From Tenodera sinensis (Eukaryota > Arthropoda > Insecta > Mantodea > Mantidae), in the NCBI GenBank assembly GCA_030765045.1, contig CM060963.1, positions 68,722,617 through 68,786,616 of the forward strand: a stretch of 64,000 nt of DNA, in the 5' to 3' direction. Position 1 is the first letter of the stretch. The number at the start of each line of letters is the position of its first letter. This document shows, one piece after another, positions 24,300 through 37,430 of this stretch. Under the pieces are notes generated by a model. It had not been told where the DNA came from, made no database searches, and worked only from the letters and a program-made list of their open reading frames with translations. Position numbers and translations under genes: made by a program.

Positions 24300-24880
24300 T
24301 TACTTTGTAGGTTAATAAATATGTCCTTCAATAAGGAAGAATTTAACACAGAGTACAAAGACATCAACACTGTGGTAATTAATCGTACAGATTTTATACG
24401 TAAAAATAGAGAAATTTAAATATCAAAAGCTGTTAAAGAAGTTTCTATCCTCAAAAAAGTAAAACATACCATCCCTGGACTAATAAAAAACATATAAACA
24501 TTCTTGAACAGCATGATATAACCTTGGTTTCACAAAATCAATATAACTTAAACAATTTGTTGAAGTTTTCTAAACAGGATATAATTTCAAATTATAAAAT
24601 ATCTGGCATTTATCAATTTAGCTGTTTGGATTGTGACAGGGTTTATATTGATAAAACCAAACGTCATTTGGAAATCAGAACAAAAGAACATTTTAGACAT
24701 ATTTAGTATATGCAGTTTGATAAATCAGCTGTGGTAAATCATTTGGTCATTTAATCATGAAGTAAACCCAGATGTTGAGATATTAAAGCAATTAAATGGA
24801 TCCGTAGGCTTAAGGAGTTTGGGAAAATATATTCATTTTGAAATACCGTCGATTGTTAATAAGTTTTTGTATTCATAGGT
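24300..24880 (+). pseudogene. Penelope-like element, GIY-YIG endonuclease remnant
   Basis: At 24524-24706 the frame reads SGIYQFSCLDCDRVYI, then R..IRTKEHFRHI: the GIY...YI core and the R..EH helix of the GIY-YIG endonuclease at the C-terminus of Penelope-like retroelements. Downstream, other frames give SAVVNHL and KQLNGSVGLRSLGKYIHFE, matching the usual tail. Upstream ILKKVKHTIPGL and VSQNQYNLNNLL also fit. Several stops make it non-functional. Confidence 0.75.
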
Positions 24881-26000
24881 TGGTAAACCATAGAAATGTA
24901 AGCGATTTAGATTGTTATGATGCGACCGGTATAAAGAAGAGATGCACTGAAGATACATTTAATATACTATGAAATTGCGTAATCTAATTTCAAGAGCTTT
25001 CAGCAGATATTAAGATAAGTGAAGCTTATAGTCTAATATATTTGTTAGAATTGTTAGAATTGTGTTGCTTCACTGTTAATAGCTTTAGTTTTTCATAATC
25101 CTAAACCAACAATTTTGCAATCAAGATTCCAAACTAAGTTAATAGGAGACCATGTGGCGAAAATACAAAACAATATTTTAGTTCTTTTTTGTGCTGTATT
25201 ATAAATTAGAATTCCTCCTTAAGGGTATATCGTAGTTGAACATACTGATCTACGCATGGAAAATATGTCAGTATACAATGTGAACATCACGTAAATCATT
25301 ACAGCTATAATCATAATTTTTTCACTAGAGTGTACTTGGGATAAATATATGCAAAAATCAAATGTGTAGGTAAAAAACAAGACATGTGACATCCATAAAA
25401 ATTAACATACCGGAAAAATAATTTTGTTGCGCTGATCTTTATCAGGTGCACTTATTTCAAGAACCTTATATACTAACGAGTTTAAAACTATCGTGAACCC
25501 ATTATTTCTGACAAAATTGGTGTACTAGTTTTTCAAAATTCTAATTTTACACTGAAAATTTCTGTTTGCATATAATTTAAAAAAAAAAAAAAAAAAAACA
25601 TTAACTCAATTCTTTAATATATAATGTTATCATTTCTACATTGTATGTAAAATATGGCAAAACTGCTCCACGCATTTTAAAGTTTATCTGATATTTTAGC
25701 GGCTCAGAAAATTTGAGCTTTGTAGATGCAATAGTTTTGGAGAATATAGTGCCTACGTATTGAAAATTACAAGTTACGGGAAAATGCATAGAACTAATGC
25801 TGTAGACGTGCAGCACTTTGACAACTATAAAATGTACAACGACACATACATTATATATTACAGGATGCGGAAAAGAATGGCAATTTCAATAGCAAAACGA
25901 AAAAAAAGAAATCGATTTTTGAGCTCAGAAACTACAATGTGCCCTTAAAAACACTTAAAAAAATTTACATTCCCTACCACACACTAAAGGTAAAGAAGTT
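24881..26000. other. AT-rich sequence, no supported gene
   Basis: Contains an A-run at 25579-25598. Short ORFs have no domain. Confidence 0.6.
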
Positions 26001-26600
26001 ATTCCATTCTAGAAAGAAATTTCACTAGAAAGACACGTTTTGAAGTCCTTCGACCCCCCCCCCCCCCACACACACACACACACACATACACACACTGCTC
26101 CCACAAGAAAAGCCCTGTTAGAAAAAGGTCCATGATTTAAAAACGAATAGTCGGTTAAATACCAAACTTGGTGTTTAAATTCAGCAGCTTCTAAGGCAAA
26201 GCACGAATATATTCAATAAAATCACTCCATCCTAAATTACGCTTTATATGGAAAAATTTCCCAAACGCTTTAACGATTTTTATTAAAATACCATACATTT
26301 CAAGAGATTTTCTTGACAAAGAAAATGTATCCTTGAACATTCTGGAAATAGCCCCCTGAAGTTCTGTTCGCTATGAATCAGTTTTGCCTAACTGGTAAAC
26401 CGTAAGAGATAGTCAAAATCTTACTACATACAATGTAGATCTTGTGAAAATAATACCACCATGCTAAAATAGCTTTCTTGTAGAGTTAGCAATTTCGGAG
26501 ATACTCGTTATTCGTTGCAATTTTACAACACTTGTACTTTCCACAAATAGGAAGTCGTTATTCCTTTTTTCCCCTTTCCTGGTCATGCAAAGAGAACGGA
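26001..26600 (+). repeat. GT-microsatellite repeat family, copy at 26 kb
   Basis: Diverged plus copy. Here the tract on the plus strand is a C-run (26054-26067) followed by (CA)n, not (GT)n. The flanks stay in family order: GAAAAAGGTCCATG, CGGTTAAATACCAAACTTGG, then GTAAACCGTAAGAGATAG. Confidence 0.75.
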
Positions 26601-27682
26601 ATTAACAATCATCAGATCATCACATAGCGAACAAATCTTACAAGGGGCATGTATTAAAACGATTTCCGCAATTGCCTCTCTGATTGACGCAAAGCAGCTA
26701 GAAAAGTAAGTTCTTTTTAAGTAACTTGTAAATGTCACAAGTCGGCAGGTTTAAAGCAGACAAAACGGCTGTCCATATCCCCAACAATGAACATAGATAC
26801 TTAAGTTTATATTAGTGATATCATTATCAACGGAAAAAAGAGAAGTCCTATCCTGAGAAAGAAATGTTTGTACAACCCCGATTACCATGTGGGGTGCACG
26901 AGACCCACTCAATGAACACAAATATTGTTTTTAACTTTTAGCTTAGTTATGTAACCAACACAAGAGATATGAGGTAACGAGCATATCTGACCATAACACG
27001 GAGTGTCGTTAAATAAACTGCCGATTTAATGTCAAAACAAGAAAAAATATAGTTTTGGGGTCTCGACTGTCCCCGCTTGGTAGTCTGAAGGTTAATCAAA
27101 ATATGGTACAACTGTCAACAGTGGTCTAATCTTCCTTAATAAACACTTATTCTATAGAAATAGATGAACGAACATAGAAGGCACGCATCTCCAACCTAAA
27201 AAAATTCAGTTTGATATCTGAGATAGTTTCCGAAATACTGGTTCATACATTTGGGCATTTAACGTTGATGAGATAGTATTTTTAATCTCTTGTTAAATTT
27301 ATCTCCTGATTTACGAACAACACCCACCTTCTATCTACCTGCATATAATAGGTACATATGTATAACAGAACTGACACAAACATGGTTCTTCTAATGTTCA
27401 GTCTTTAAGAAAACTGAGTTAACATCATAAGTTATTCTGAGCTAAATCGTCACTATAACTTCCTATGAGTGTATAACGTTTTATAGCGCACCATAAAGCA
27501 AGGTATCTGATGGTAGCAGAGTGATTCTTGATTCTACTGTTCGCTTTGAGTTCCACTGCGATCAGGAACGCAGAGAAGGTCATTTATTAACCCACTATTT
27601 CCTATTACAAGAACAATTACAACCTACAAAACGTCTCCGTTACTATATTAATGATAGGAGCTAGAGGGACAATACCTAAAAA
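26601..27682. other. No supported gene
   Basis: Nothing recognisable; no long ORF and no repeat boundary apart from the flanking family copies. Confidence 0.6.
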
Positions 27683-28592
27683 ATCTGAAGTGTTGCACTC
27701 ACATGACTTTCTCTGCTCTTGTACTAACCATTCTTACAAACTACTCTTGTATCTTCTTCGTGTTAGTTGAGACAACTATCTGCAGAAATACTTTTGCTTA
27801 TTTCCTTGTAGGTACAAGAGAAATATGGGAATAGAGTAGACTTTGGGCCATGTTAAAATCTTTTAAAGCTTTCAAATTCAATTCTTTTTGCACGGTTAAC
27901 ATATAAAAATAAATAACGACGTTCCCATTTGACAGAAATATGTCCTACAAAACTTTCAAAAAACAGGGCATATCTCCGAAATACTTCACTCTACAGAAAA
28001 ATGTATTGAGACATAAATTATGTATTTTAGCAAGATCTACATCTTTGTATAGTAAGATATGGTCAAGCTTTGAAGTTTAGTTCTCTTTGCACGGCCAAGA
28101 GATAAAAAGGCGAATAATGACCTTCCATTTGAGAAAAGCTTAAGTACTGCAAAACTCATAATAGGAATAATAAGAATATCTCCGAAATGGTTCACTCCAA
28201 AAAAATTGCATTTCGAAATAGCTTGTGTGTTTTCACCAGATCTACATTTTTTGTATAGTAAGTTTTGGTCTATCTCATACGGTTTATCAGTTTTGTAAAA
28301 GTCAACCAGAGTAAATACGACTACGGGGCTATAGCCAGAAAATGCAAGATACACATTTCATTTGTGATAAAAATGTCTCAAACATATGGCATTTTAATCA
28401 ACATCCTAAACTCATTTTCAAGAAAATCAAAATTTTCGAAAAATGTTTCCATGTAAAGGATAGTTTAGGGGGAATCAATTTTCTCCAAGGTCTGCGTGTA
28501 ACACCTTTGAAGGACATTAAACTTAAATACCAACCTTGGTTTTTAACCGAGTTTTCATTTTTGGGTTATGCTGTCTACAGACTGACACACAC

Positions 28593-28668
<76 letters not shown>

Positions 28669-28836
28669 TGTGTACACACAAATACAGGCACACACACATA
28701 CGTACCTTTTTATAAAAATGCTCTTTTTGGATTCAGGGGGCCTCGAAACATATATTTTGGTTGAAATCTCAACATCAGATTGTTAGTGAAATACAACGCT
28801 TCCTCTACTTTACTATACGTAGCAGGAGAAAGTAAA
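27683..28836 (-). repeat. GT-microsatellite repeat family, longest copy
   Basis: Reverse copy of about 1.15 kb running from tail (CTGAAGTGTTGCACTCACAT) to head (TACTATACGTAGCAGGAGAA). A (CA)n tract spans about 28585-28668. The segment with CTTTGCACGG..AACATATAAA occurs twice (27880-27985 and 28085-28160), so the copy holds an internal duplication. Confidence 0.85.
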
Positions 28837-29529
28837 AACTGCACCAGTTTTGGGTTGATGACGGTCTGGATAAACGCCTACCTGCTATATGCAATAGTAT
28901 TCATTTATTCTCATGTTCATTTGATTGCAGACACGGATTAAACTCACGACGTTGGACTTTGAATGGATGGCCAGTATATTTCGTCTGGCCTTTAATAATT
29001 ATGCCTATTCAAATTACTTCCTTTAAGATGCATGTGACAGGGATACTTAAACGGATCTGGAATTAGAAGAAGAGCGGCATACGCAGCAAAATAATTCATG
29101 CAACAGACGGTTAAGTTGGGCATATTACAAAAATGCAACACAAACATTTTCAAGAAAATCCCACGTCCTAAACCAGCGATGTCCCGCGTTTGCAAAAGAG
29201 GGGGGGGGGTTGGATTTACCTCCTTCCACTTTATGTGGGCTGTGGTACTCTTTAACATTCAATTGTGTTGCAATTGTTCTTTTATGTATCTCGCAATATT
29301 ATGGAAACAAGATGTGACTTCGTGGTCAGTATGTAGCCATCCGTTTTTTAACATTTGACTTTCTCTCTAGCTTTTGTACCTATCACTAAATGTGTACCAC
29401 AACTATTTATGCAAATATTTATCCCAGTTATTTAAAGTAAATTCAGAATAATCTTTCGGAAGAAAAGTTTGTAGAATTCGTATACAAATAAACAATTGTG
29501 ATAAAGTCACGTGAATATAGCTAATCTTT
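28837..29529. other. Spacer between two family copies
   Basis: A G-run lies at 29202-29210. Antisense ORF pairs at 28992-29358 have no domain. Nothing else was recognised. Confidence 0.55.
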
Positions 29530-30345
29530 TACTTTCTGTACCACGTATAGTAAAATAGAGGAAATATTGTATTCCACTCAAAAATTCGATGTCGAGATTT
29601 CGCCGGAAATATGTTTTGAGGGCCCTTGAATAAAAAAAAAAAAAAGCATTTTTAGAAAAAGGACCATGTGTGTTTGTGTGTGTCTGTGTGCCTGTGTCTG
29701 TCAGTCTGTGGACAGCATAACTCAAAAACGAAAAGTTATCACATGAAGATTTTGAAGAAAATCTCCACCCTAAACTACCCTTTACATGAAAAAGTTTTCG
29801 AAAATTTTGATTTTCGTGAAAATGGCTCTAACGATTTTGATTAAAATGACATATGTTTGAGATATTTTATGAAAAATCAAATGTATATCTTGAATTTTCT
29901 GGCTATAGCCCATGAAGTCGTATTTACTCTGGATGACTTTTGCATAACTGGTAAACGGTAAGAGATACACAAAATCTTACTATACAAAATATGTAGATTT
30001 TGCTAGAACTCACAATTTATGTCTAAATATTTTTTTTATAGTGAACCATTTCGGAGATGCTTCTTGTTATTTGTGTGAGTTTTGGAGAACTTATACTTCT
30101 GTCAAATGGAACATCGTTATTCATTTTTATAGGTTAACCGTGCAAAGAGAACGGAACTTGAAATCTTTAAAAGAAATTGACTATGGCTCAAAGTCCACTG
30201 TATACCCATATTCTTCTTGCATCTACAAGAAAATAAACAATAAAATAGTTTCTGCAAATATTTATCTCATCTAACAAGAAGAAGATAAATGGGAATAAGA
30301 AATAAGGGTTCGTAAAAACGGTTAATGCAAGAATAGAGAAAGTAA
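29530..30345 (+). repeat. GT-microsatellite repeat family, copy at 30 kb
   Basis: Nearly complete plus copy from CCACGTATAGTAAAATAGAG to AAGAATAGAGAAAGTAA. Its microsatellite is short (TGTGTGTTTGTGTGTGTCTG, 29666-29700). This is a good reference for the family because little expansion obscures it. Confidence 0.85.
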
Positions 30346-30981
30346 TTTTTTTCCCCGTTTAAAGGTTCATAAGGGATGTCAGAAATTTCATGAAAACTTC
30401 ATCCTGCAGGTTTAAAAAAAGTATTTAAATGTTATAGAGTGGGCACAAACATACATAGGCACAAGCCGTTTTATTTGTTTTGCCCTTTTGTTTTATGAGT
30501 AACCTTAACCGTGTTTTGTTTTTCGGTGAAATGACAATATCGAACGTCTGGGTTATGCTGCCTAGGTCTATTGTGTTAGATAGTAGATGAACTAAGAAAT
30601 GGACTGCTACTTGCCTCATGAGAATAAACTCTTGCATTGCAAATCAAACATACATTGTTCGAGTCCTGGTGTTAGTACTTAATTTGTACTTTCTCTATTG
30701 CTTTACTTAACGTGAAGGTTGTACTGCAGTGCAAGTCTAAAAGAGGGCTTTTGAGATCCCCTAAACCAAGAAAGAATTTTTAGGAGAGTATTCTTGTGTG
30801 GTTTATAGTTTTTATTTAGCCTTCTTGGTGGTCTCATTTGGAAGGTGAATTCAATTTTCGCTAACAAACAGACTTGCTTTCATTCGCAGTGAAGACAAAA
30901 TGGTCACAAGGTGACAAAATTAGGGCCGACGAATTACGTTAATGGTTCTACCTCTACTGGCATTTTTCTATTCTTATTGCT
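30346..30981. other. Spacer between two family copies
   Basis: The part at 30430-30560 has weak similarity to a reversed family head (CGGTGAAATGACAATATCGA). Too diverged to call. No gene. Confidence 0.45.
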
Positions 30982-31126
30982 TTCTCTACTACGTATAGTA
31001 AGTAGGGAAATTATTGTATTCGACTCAAAAGTTCCATGTCGAGGTTTCACCGAAAATGTACGTTTTGAGGCCTCCTGAAAACAAAAAAGCCGTTTTAGAA
31101 AAAGGTGTGTGTGTGTGTGTGCGCGC

Positions 31127-31195
<69 letters not shown>

Positions 31196-31857
31196 CGCGC
31201 GTCTATCAACAGTATAGCTCAAAAACGGAAAGTTGGTATTTAGGATTAATATCTTTAGGTATGCAACGCCAAGACTTTGAAGGAAATCCCTCCACCCTAG
31301 ACAACTCTTTACATGGAAAATATTTGAAAAATTTTTATTTTCTCAAAAATGACTAACTTTAGTTAAATGTCATATGTTTAAGATATTTTATGGCAAATGA
31401 AATGTGTTTTGAATTTCCTGGCTATAGTCCATGTAGTCCTCTTTACTCTTGATGACTTGTGCACAACTGGTAAACCGTAAGAGATAGACCAAAGCTTACT
31501 ACACAAACAATGTAGATCTGTTAAAACACACAAGCTATTTCAAAATGCATTTTTTTTTTTTTTTTTTTTTTTGATTGAACCATTTCGGAGATATTTCTTA
31601 TTGTTTGTGTGAGTGTTTCAAGATTTAAACTTTCTCAAATGGATGGTCGTTATTCACCTTTTTATCTCTTGGCCGTGCAAAGCTCGACTATCACTTAAAG
31701 CCTACTGTATTGCCATATTCCCCTTGCACCTACAAGAAAATCAACAATAAGGTAATTTCTGCAAATGTCCATCTCGAGTTAAGAAGATAGAGGAATAAGA
31801 GTTTGTAATAATAGTACAAGAGTACAGGAAGCCATGTGAGTGCCACACATCAGAATT
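30982..31857 (+). repeat. GT-microsatellite repeat family, copy at 31 kb
   Basis: Full plus copy from TTTCTCTACTACGTATAGTA to GTGCCACACATCAGA. The (GT)n tract at 31107-31201 is interrupted by and ends in GCGCGC. A T-run (31551-31572) interrupts the body at the same place where the 46 kb and 58 kb copies also carry T-runs. Confidence 0.88.
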
Positions 31858-32839
31858 TTAAAGCGTGATATCAACTATTTGCACTGAGCATGCATTAAGT
31901 GGAGCACCCCTTCTGTATAAATGTGAAGAAGTGGTGACAAAAAACAGCGTACTCTCTGCTGGAAGAATAGAATTGCAGCTTGCACTTTAGCCAAGAGTTG
32001 GTGTGTCAACCAGCTTGACTTTGAATCTCTCCAGCGTTTATAGCCGTCCAGGATTGTTGTTCGACACCGACCATGAGAGACAAAGTCAAATATTAGCTAA
32101 ATTCTGTTTCTTCCTGCATGCAAGCAGTCACCAACACGGCAGACCGACCTCTCAGCTGACTCCCACGACAACTCCCTCACTGTCAATAGAAAACCCTTTG
32201 ACGTCATTTCCGAAACACCTAAATGAAGACCTAGCTTATGCAGGGATGTCCATTAAATGTCTCTGGAGAAATATTTAAGAATTATAAAGACGACGAGTTT
32301 TATTAGAATTACTGGCTGGAAGACGCTTCGTACACAACCACAAGCCAAAAACGTTTTTGAATATTTGCTCAACTTCAATTTGAAATACAACTATTACTCA
32401 TAAACAATAGGGGGAGTGCCTACATAGGGAAGTACTACCAGTTTTAATGAACTTGCACAATATTTCCATAATTTCAGGAGACACAAACTGGGTGCTACTG
32501 GATTAGTAGGTGGTTGATTCCGTACAGTCCTGGATTGTACCCTTACTGCCTCAACCGATGTGGCTGTTGGGTTAGGTACTGACCTGGGGTGAATTTGCCC
32601 TCGAATATATCTAAAGCCAGAATGCTAACACCTCAGAATAACCTTCATCTGGGATAGTTTATTTAGAATCAAGTGAATTACACTTTCGTGATATATAATG
32701 TCTTACACTAAAGTAGGATTCAGCTATAATCGCATAATTCCCAGACAATAACGACCCTGTTGTAAACATATGGATAACAAGAAACGCTCATAGGATCTTG
32801 TTTTGTCTGTCATGGAGGGAATTCTAGCACTTCTGCCGA
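31858..32839. other. No supported gene; possible TATA motif
   Basis: CTGTATAAATGTG at 31914-31926 resembles a TATA box, and an open frame (32003-32278) lies downstream, but its product is not recognised and starts without a good initiator. Not called as a gene. Confidence 0.35.
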
Positions 32840-33310
32840 TGGCTTATTGTACATTAGACACCAGGAGGAAGGATGAAAAGAAGGTATTCTACAGGCAGCC
32901 AGAACGCATCACGGGGATAACTACTACAGTGGGTCCCTAACAGGTGCAGGTAGTTCTTCAGCCTAGCAGAGTTCAGGTCGCCACAGAGATCACGGCACCA
33001 GCCAGGTCCGGCTGACCAATTAGTCCCCATATGATGGCGGTCAGCCAACCATAGCGCCTCCACTCAGTCCAACATCGTATTTACAAGGTCCTCTACAGCG
33101 CCTGCTGCCGCTGATTCTTACAATCTGGAAAGATCGTTAGAGAGAATGAAATAAAAAGAAGTGATTCGGAGGATGTAAGGAAAATATCCTTCCCAGCATT
33201 TGCCTGAGTGACCCTGGAAAAAAAAAAAAAAAAAAAAAAAACGAAAAACACAACGTCACGAACGTTTCCGCGAATGTAGACCACAGACGTTACCGCCTGA
33301 GCCATTTCTT
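32840..33310 (-). repeat. Long SINE-like GC-rich repeat with A-tract
   Basis: Minus-strand head near 33305 reads ATGGCTCAGGCGGTAACGTC. A tract of A (33219-33241) interrupts the body. The part at 33130-33215 resembles 43220-43330 (CCCAGCATT, CCTCTGGAG versus GAGTGACCC). The left portion is GC-rich and gives an ORF (32854-33063 minus) of no recognised family. Confidence 0.5.
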
Positions 33311-33664
33311 AAGCTCCAGATTCGTGAATTCCAAGACGAAACGAAGTAGTAATAGGTCTGAAGGTGAACGGTTATTTAGTTGATATTTTATTATATAGCT
33401 TCTTACATTTAAGACTATATTTCCTCTTATTTTGCATACTTCAAATGACCAGTAGGTTTACTAGTATGCAGTTTAAAGGCATCACAGAAGAGGTGGGTAC
33501 TTCTGCTGAAATTAAACAAATGAGGTAAACCCTTAAGAAGTAGCGAGAAGCGTGCAATGTTAGTTTGGTCTAATATTTTAGTTACGCTTCGATTAAGAGT
33601 TGAACTTTGAATTGTGTGGACGTCACTGTTTTAGTTCCACAGTAGTATTGTTTTATAAGTTTAC

Positions 33665-34082
33665 ACACGTAAGTCACACCGTCTCACAGGCGGATATTAC
33701 TGTAAAGGTACCTAACACATTAACATTTGATTTTGTAAATTTTTGCATAATTTCTTGCAACATATGATGTAAACGGAATCAAAAAATTAGTATTAATAGT
33801 TCATCAAGGTTTTAAATTGTTGGATTCACTAAATTGGACATAAAATACAAACTTTTGTCATCTTAGTTTCCCAGACGGATATTATTGTTAGGGCCACTTT
33901 CTAACGAAGGCTAACATATGGTTTTGTAATTTCTACATAATTGATCTAATATATGATGCAAACGGAACAAAAATATTGGTGTTAATAATTCATCAAGCTT
34001 TTAAATTGTAACATTCACTAAAGTGCACATGAAGTGCAAGATTTTGTCATGTTAGTCTCTCAGACGGATGTTACCATTTAAG

Positions 34083-34086
<4 letters not shown>
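33665..34086 (+). repeat. Tandem repeat, unit about 190 bp, 2+ copies
   Basis: CAGGCGGATATTACTGT (33688), CAGACGGATATTATTGT (33873) and CAGACGGATGTTACCAT (34060) mark successive units about 187 bp apart. Between them, TTTTGTAA...CATAATT, ATATGATG.AAACGGAA and TTCATCAAG.TTTTAAATTG recur in the same order. The array ends directly at a 48-base A-run. Confidence 0.85.

Positions 34087-34134
<48 letters not shown>
34087..34134. repeat. Poly-A run of about 48 bases
   Basis: Uninterrupted A-run immediately after the 190-bp tandem array. It could be the tail of a retroposed copy or simple slippage. No target duplication around the whole block was identified. Confidence 0.95.
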
Positions 34135-34136
<2 letters not shown>

Positions 34137-35295
34137 ACGACTCATTCATAAAAATATTGAAAAAGAAACGGTGTTACCGCAACTATGTGTATGAAGCTGT
34201 AAACAAGAATCTGAAAGTCTAAAAACACCGGGAAAATGGAGTAAACACAAAAGCTAGTGGAAAAATATGACGATATTGTGAAGTGAGGCCCTACGCCCCC
34301 TCCCCCCTCCGCCTCAGAAATGAACCTCCAGCTCTCTATAAACGTTTGCATACAGTAAATTCTGACACAGATTTAAGAGTTTCTCACGAGGTACTCTCCA
34401 CAGATTCTGGTTGCTGTTCTTACAGATATACTAATGTAACTCGTAGATTTTAAAAGTTAATGTATTTCTAAACTCAATTTATAGTCAAGTAGTTAGCGCT
34501 GCTGCAGCTATTGTTACAAAGCTTATTGCACACATACAGGTACATGCGGCGGGTTGAGTCTGACCCGCCTTGTTGTTTACAACAGGATCGTTCTTGTCTG
34601 AGACAGATAACAGGAAATTGGACGAGAGGCTTAAGATTTAGGATTGAGGTAATTCATTTACTTTCTGCTTTTTCTGACGTTTGCCTATGTTGGGTAGACG
34701 AATTATTGCGTTCCATTATTGAGATTTGAATGGAAATAAACTTTTGGAGGTTTCACGATTCATAAAAACTAAGAAAACTTTTGTATAAGAGTGTGATGCA
34801 TGTATATCTCTGAACCTGTGTGGTTGCGAATGTTATTGACATTTTTGTCAGGTTAATACATTCGTATTTAGCTCTAGTACAACTTAAGCAAAAGGTTTTC
34901 ACCAAATTATTTCCACCTAAAACTATCGTGTGGAAACATTCACTTTTTCAAAAAGATTTAGAATATAAAATCATATACATATAACCATGAAGAATATGCT
35001 AGATATTTTGAATGTTTTTAAATAAGCTGTTAAGCTTGATTCCACTGTGATTAAATTATGTTTTTGAGCATAAGAAATGGCTACAAGCCACTGTATAAAT
35101 AATGTAAAGGTCATTAAAATAAATAATTTCTGTCAAATAATTTTCGTGTCGTTACACGTTTAAATATTATTCAATGCTGTACGTTATCTCGTGAAACATA
35201 TTTGAAAGTTTGCACTTATTTGTATTTCTTATCCTCCATACGAGTTCATTATTACGATCTAGGACATAACATTTGAATGACGTTTCCACAAGCTT
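34135..35295. other. AT-rich sequence, no supported gene
   Basis: Short ORFs only. No repeat ends were found. Confidence 0.6.
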
Positions 35296-36195
35296 TCAAA
35301 ATCCGTTCTCTTTGCACACTTAACATATAAAAAATGAATAACGATGTTCCATTTGAAGGAAGGATGTTTTCAAAAACTCACACAAATAACAAGGAATATC
35401 TCCAAAATTGTTTTCACTCTACGAAAATTTGATAATTTTGATTTACTTGAAAATAACTCTAACCATTTTGATTAAAATGCCAAATGTTTGAGATATTTTT
35501 ATGACAAATGAGGGGCTATAGCCCCTGTAGTCGTATTTACTGTGCACGACTTTTGCATAACTGGTAAACTGTTATAGACTAAATCATACTATGCAAAAAA
35601 TGTAGATCTTGCTAAAATACACAACTTATGCCTAAATAAATTTTCTTGTAGGGTGAACCATTTCGGAGATATTCCTTGTTATGTGTGTGAGTTTCGGAGA
35701 ATTTAAAACTTTCGTGAAATGGAACATCGTTGTTCATTTTTTTATATGTTAAGTGTGCAAAGAGAACGGAATCTCAAAGCTTTAAAAGATTTGACTATCA
35801 CTCAAAGCCCACTGTATTGTGATATTCCCTTTGCACCTGCAAGGAAATAAGCAATAAGATAATTTGTATAAATGTTTTTCTCAACTAACACGAAGAGGAT
35901 ATAGGAATAAGAGTTTATAAGAATGGTTAGTACCAGAGTAGAGAAAGTCATGTGAGTGCAACACATCAGATATTTTTATATGTTAAACGTACAAAGATAA
36001 CGGGATCTCAAAGCTTTAAAATATTTGACTATCGCACAAGGCTTACTGTATTCTAATATTTCCCTTGCACCTACAAGAAAATAAGCAATAAGATAATTTC
36101 TGCAAATGTTTAGTTCAAGTAACACGAAGAAGTTATAGGAATAAGAGTTTGTAACAATGTTTAATTTAAGAGTAGAGAAGGCCATGTGTGTGCCT
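35296..36195 (+). repeat. GT-microsatellite repeat family, rearranged copy
   Basis: A reverse-oriented tail piece (35296-35418) is joined to a plus-oriented body (35419-36195) that lacks the head and the microsatellite. Tail sequence occurs twice in tandem, about 35742-35970 and 35971-36195, each with AAAGATTTGACTATC-like and GCAATAAGATAATTT blocks. Confidence 0.8.
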
Positions 36196-37286
36196 TACTA
36201 ACCTCTATTAGATTTTACGAATTCAATAATGTATTACAATATTGAAATTCTTAGTATTCAATTTCTTGAAATGGAGATTTAAATATACCATCTGCTGGGC
36301 CAGACCCCTTTTAAATACAGTATCACCATCGATATTAAATTTATTGTAACTGCACAACAATTTGCTCAAGAATTGATCAGAGGAGCTAAAATGAAGCTTG
36401 AAGAGGAATAACGAGGATAAAAATCATCAAAAGGAGGAGATTATGGTGTAAAATGTTTTAATTTTGGCGAGTTAGCCAAAAATACACATTAATTTAGTTT
36501 CCTGTATTTTTCGGCAAGCTTAAATTTTACAGCTTGAGGTACACTTTTCTCGGAAACTACGAGTACTTCAGTTAAAGGGCTGAATCTTTTTGTGATGTTA
36601 TAAGCCATATAGTTCAACAAAGTGAGCGGAAAGAGCTTTTATCTGCAGTAAACTGAATTTTTAAAAAATAAAAATTATGCGCTTTTAGTGTAATAATGCT
36701 TTTTTTTTTTTTTTTTTTTTCCCTCTTCTTTTCCCTACACACAAATGCTTAAAGCTTATATTTCTTTGGACAAAAACTTACTTGCTCATATTTTTCATCA
36801 TTATGTATTTTATGCCTCCTAAAAATTGGAAGATTTGTAAACAGAATTGTGGCAGTTATGTGTCCCTAAAATAAAATTTCATTTATGGACCTCACTTAAA
36901 AAGCTATTTACAAAAAGTATAAAGTTATATTACAAATTTTGTATTACGAGCATGTCGAAAACATTTTGGATAAATGGTGTTATTTGCATTACCTTATGAC
37001 AGAGCTAAACCTCGTTGAATTCTGATTTTTAAATATATACAGTTTAAGACCAATTGAACTCGGCACCCGTACCACTAATCTTAAACATGCTGTGTAGTCG
37101 CGCTATAAAGCTAGTGATATAAATATCATTTGCGTCCACAAAATGTATTTGCACAACAGGAAATAGAAAAATAATGGTCAGATAACAGCCAAGATTAGAT
37201 TTTGCGCCTACCATACATATTTCTTTATTACATTTATTATAGTAAAACCTAGGTGCAAAATGTATAAGGATATTACTGTGCAATGT
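36196..37286. other. AT-rich sequence, no supported gene
   Basis: Contains a T-run at 36702-36720 followed by a CT-rich stretch. Nothing else recognised. Confidence 0.6.
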
Positions 37287-37430
37287 CCTCCACTAAGCCC
37301 CGGCACTACAGCCCATGAAGAACCAAGGCTTACCCCCCAGCCGCTGCGTCCTCCACCTTGGCCCACTACAGGCGTCATTGGTGGGGTGCAGTATTGGAGA
37401 GTGGTACGTGGTCAGCGTCTCGATCCCCTC
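37287..37430 (-). repeat. SINE tail fragment, same family as 15.6 kb copy
   Basis: It shares CAGCCGCTGCGTCC, CACC..GCCCACT and GGCGTCATTGGTGGGGTGCA with 15620-15735 in the same plus-strand order, so it is also in minus orientation. Only the tail-proximal half is present, up to GTGGTCAGCG. Confidence 0.8.
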
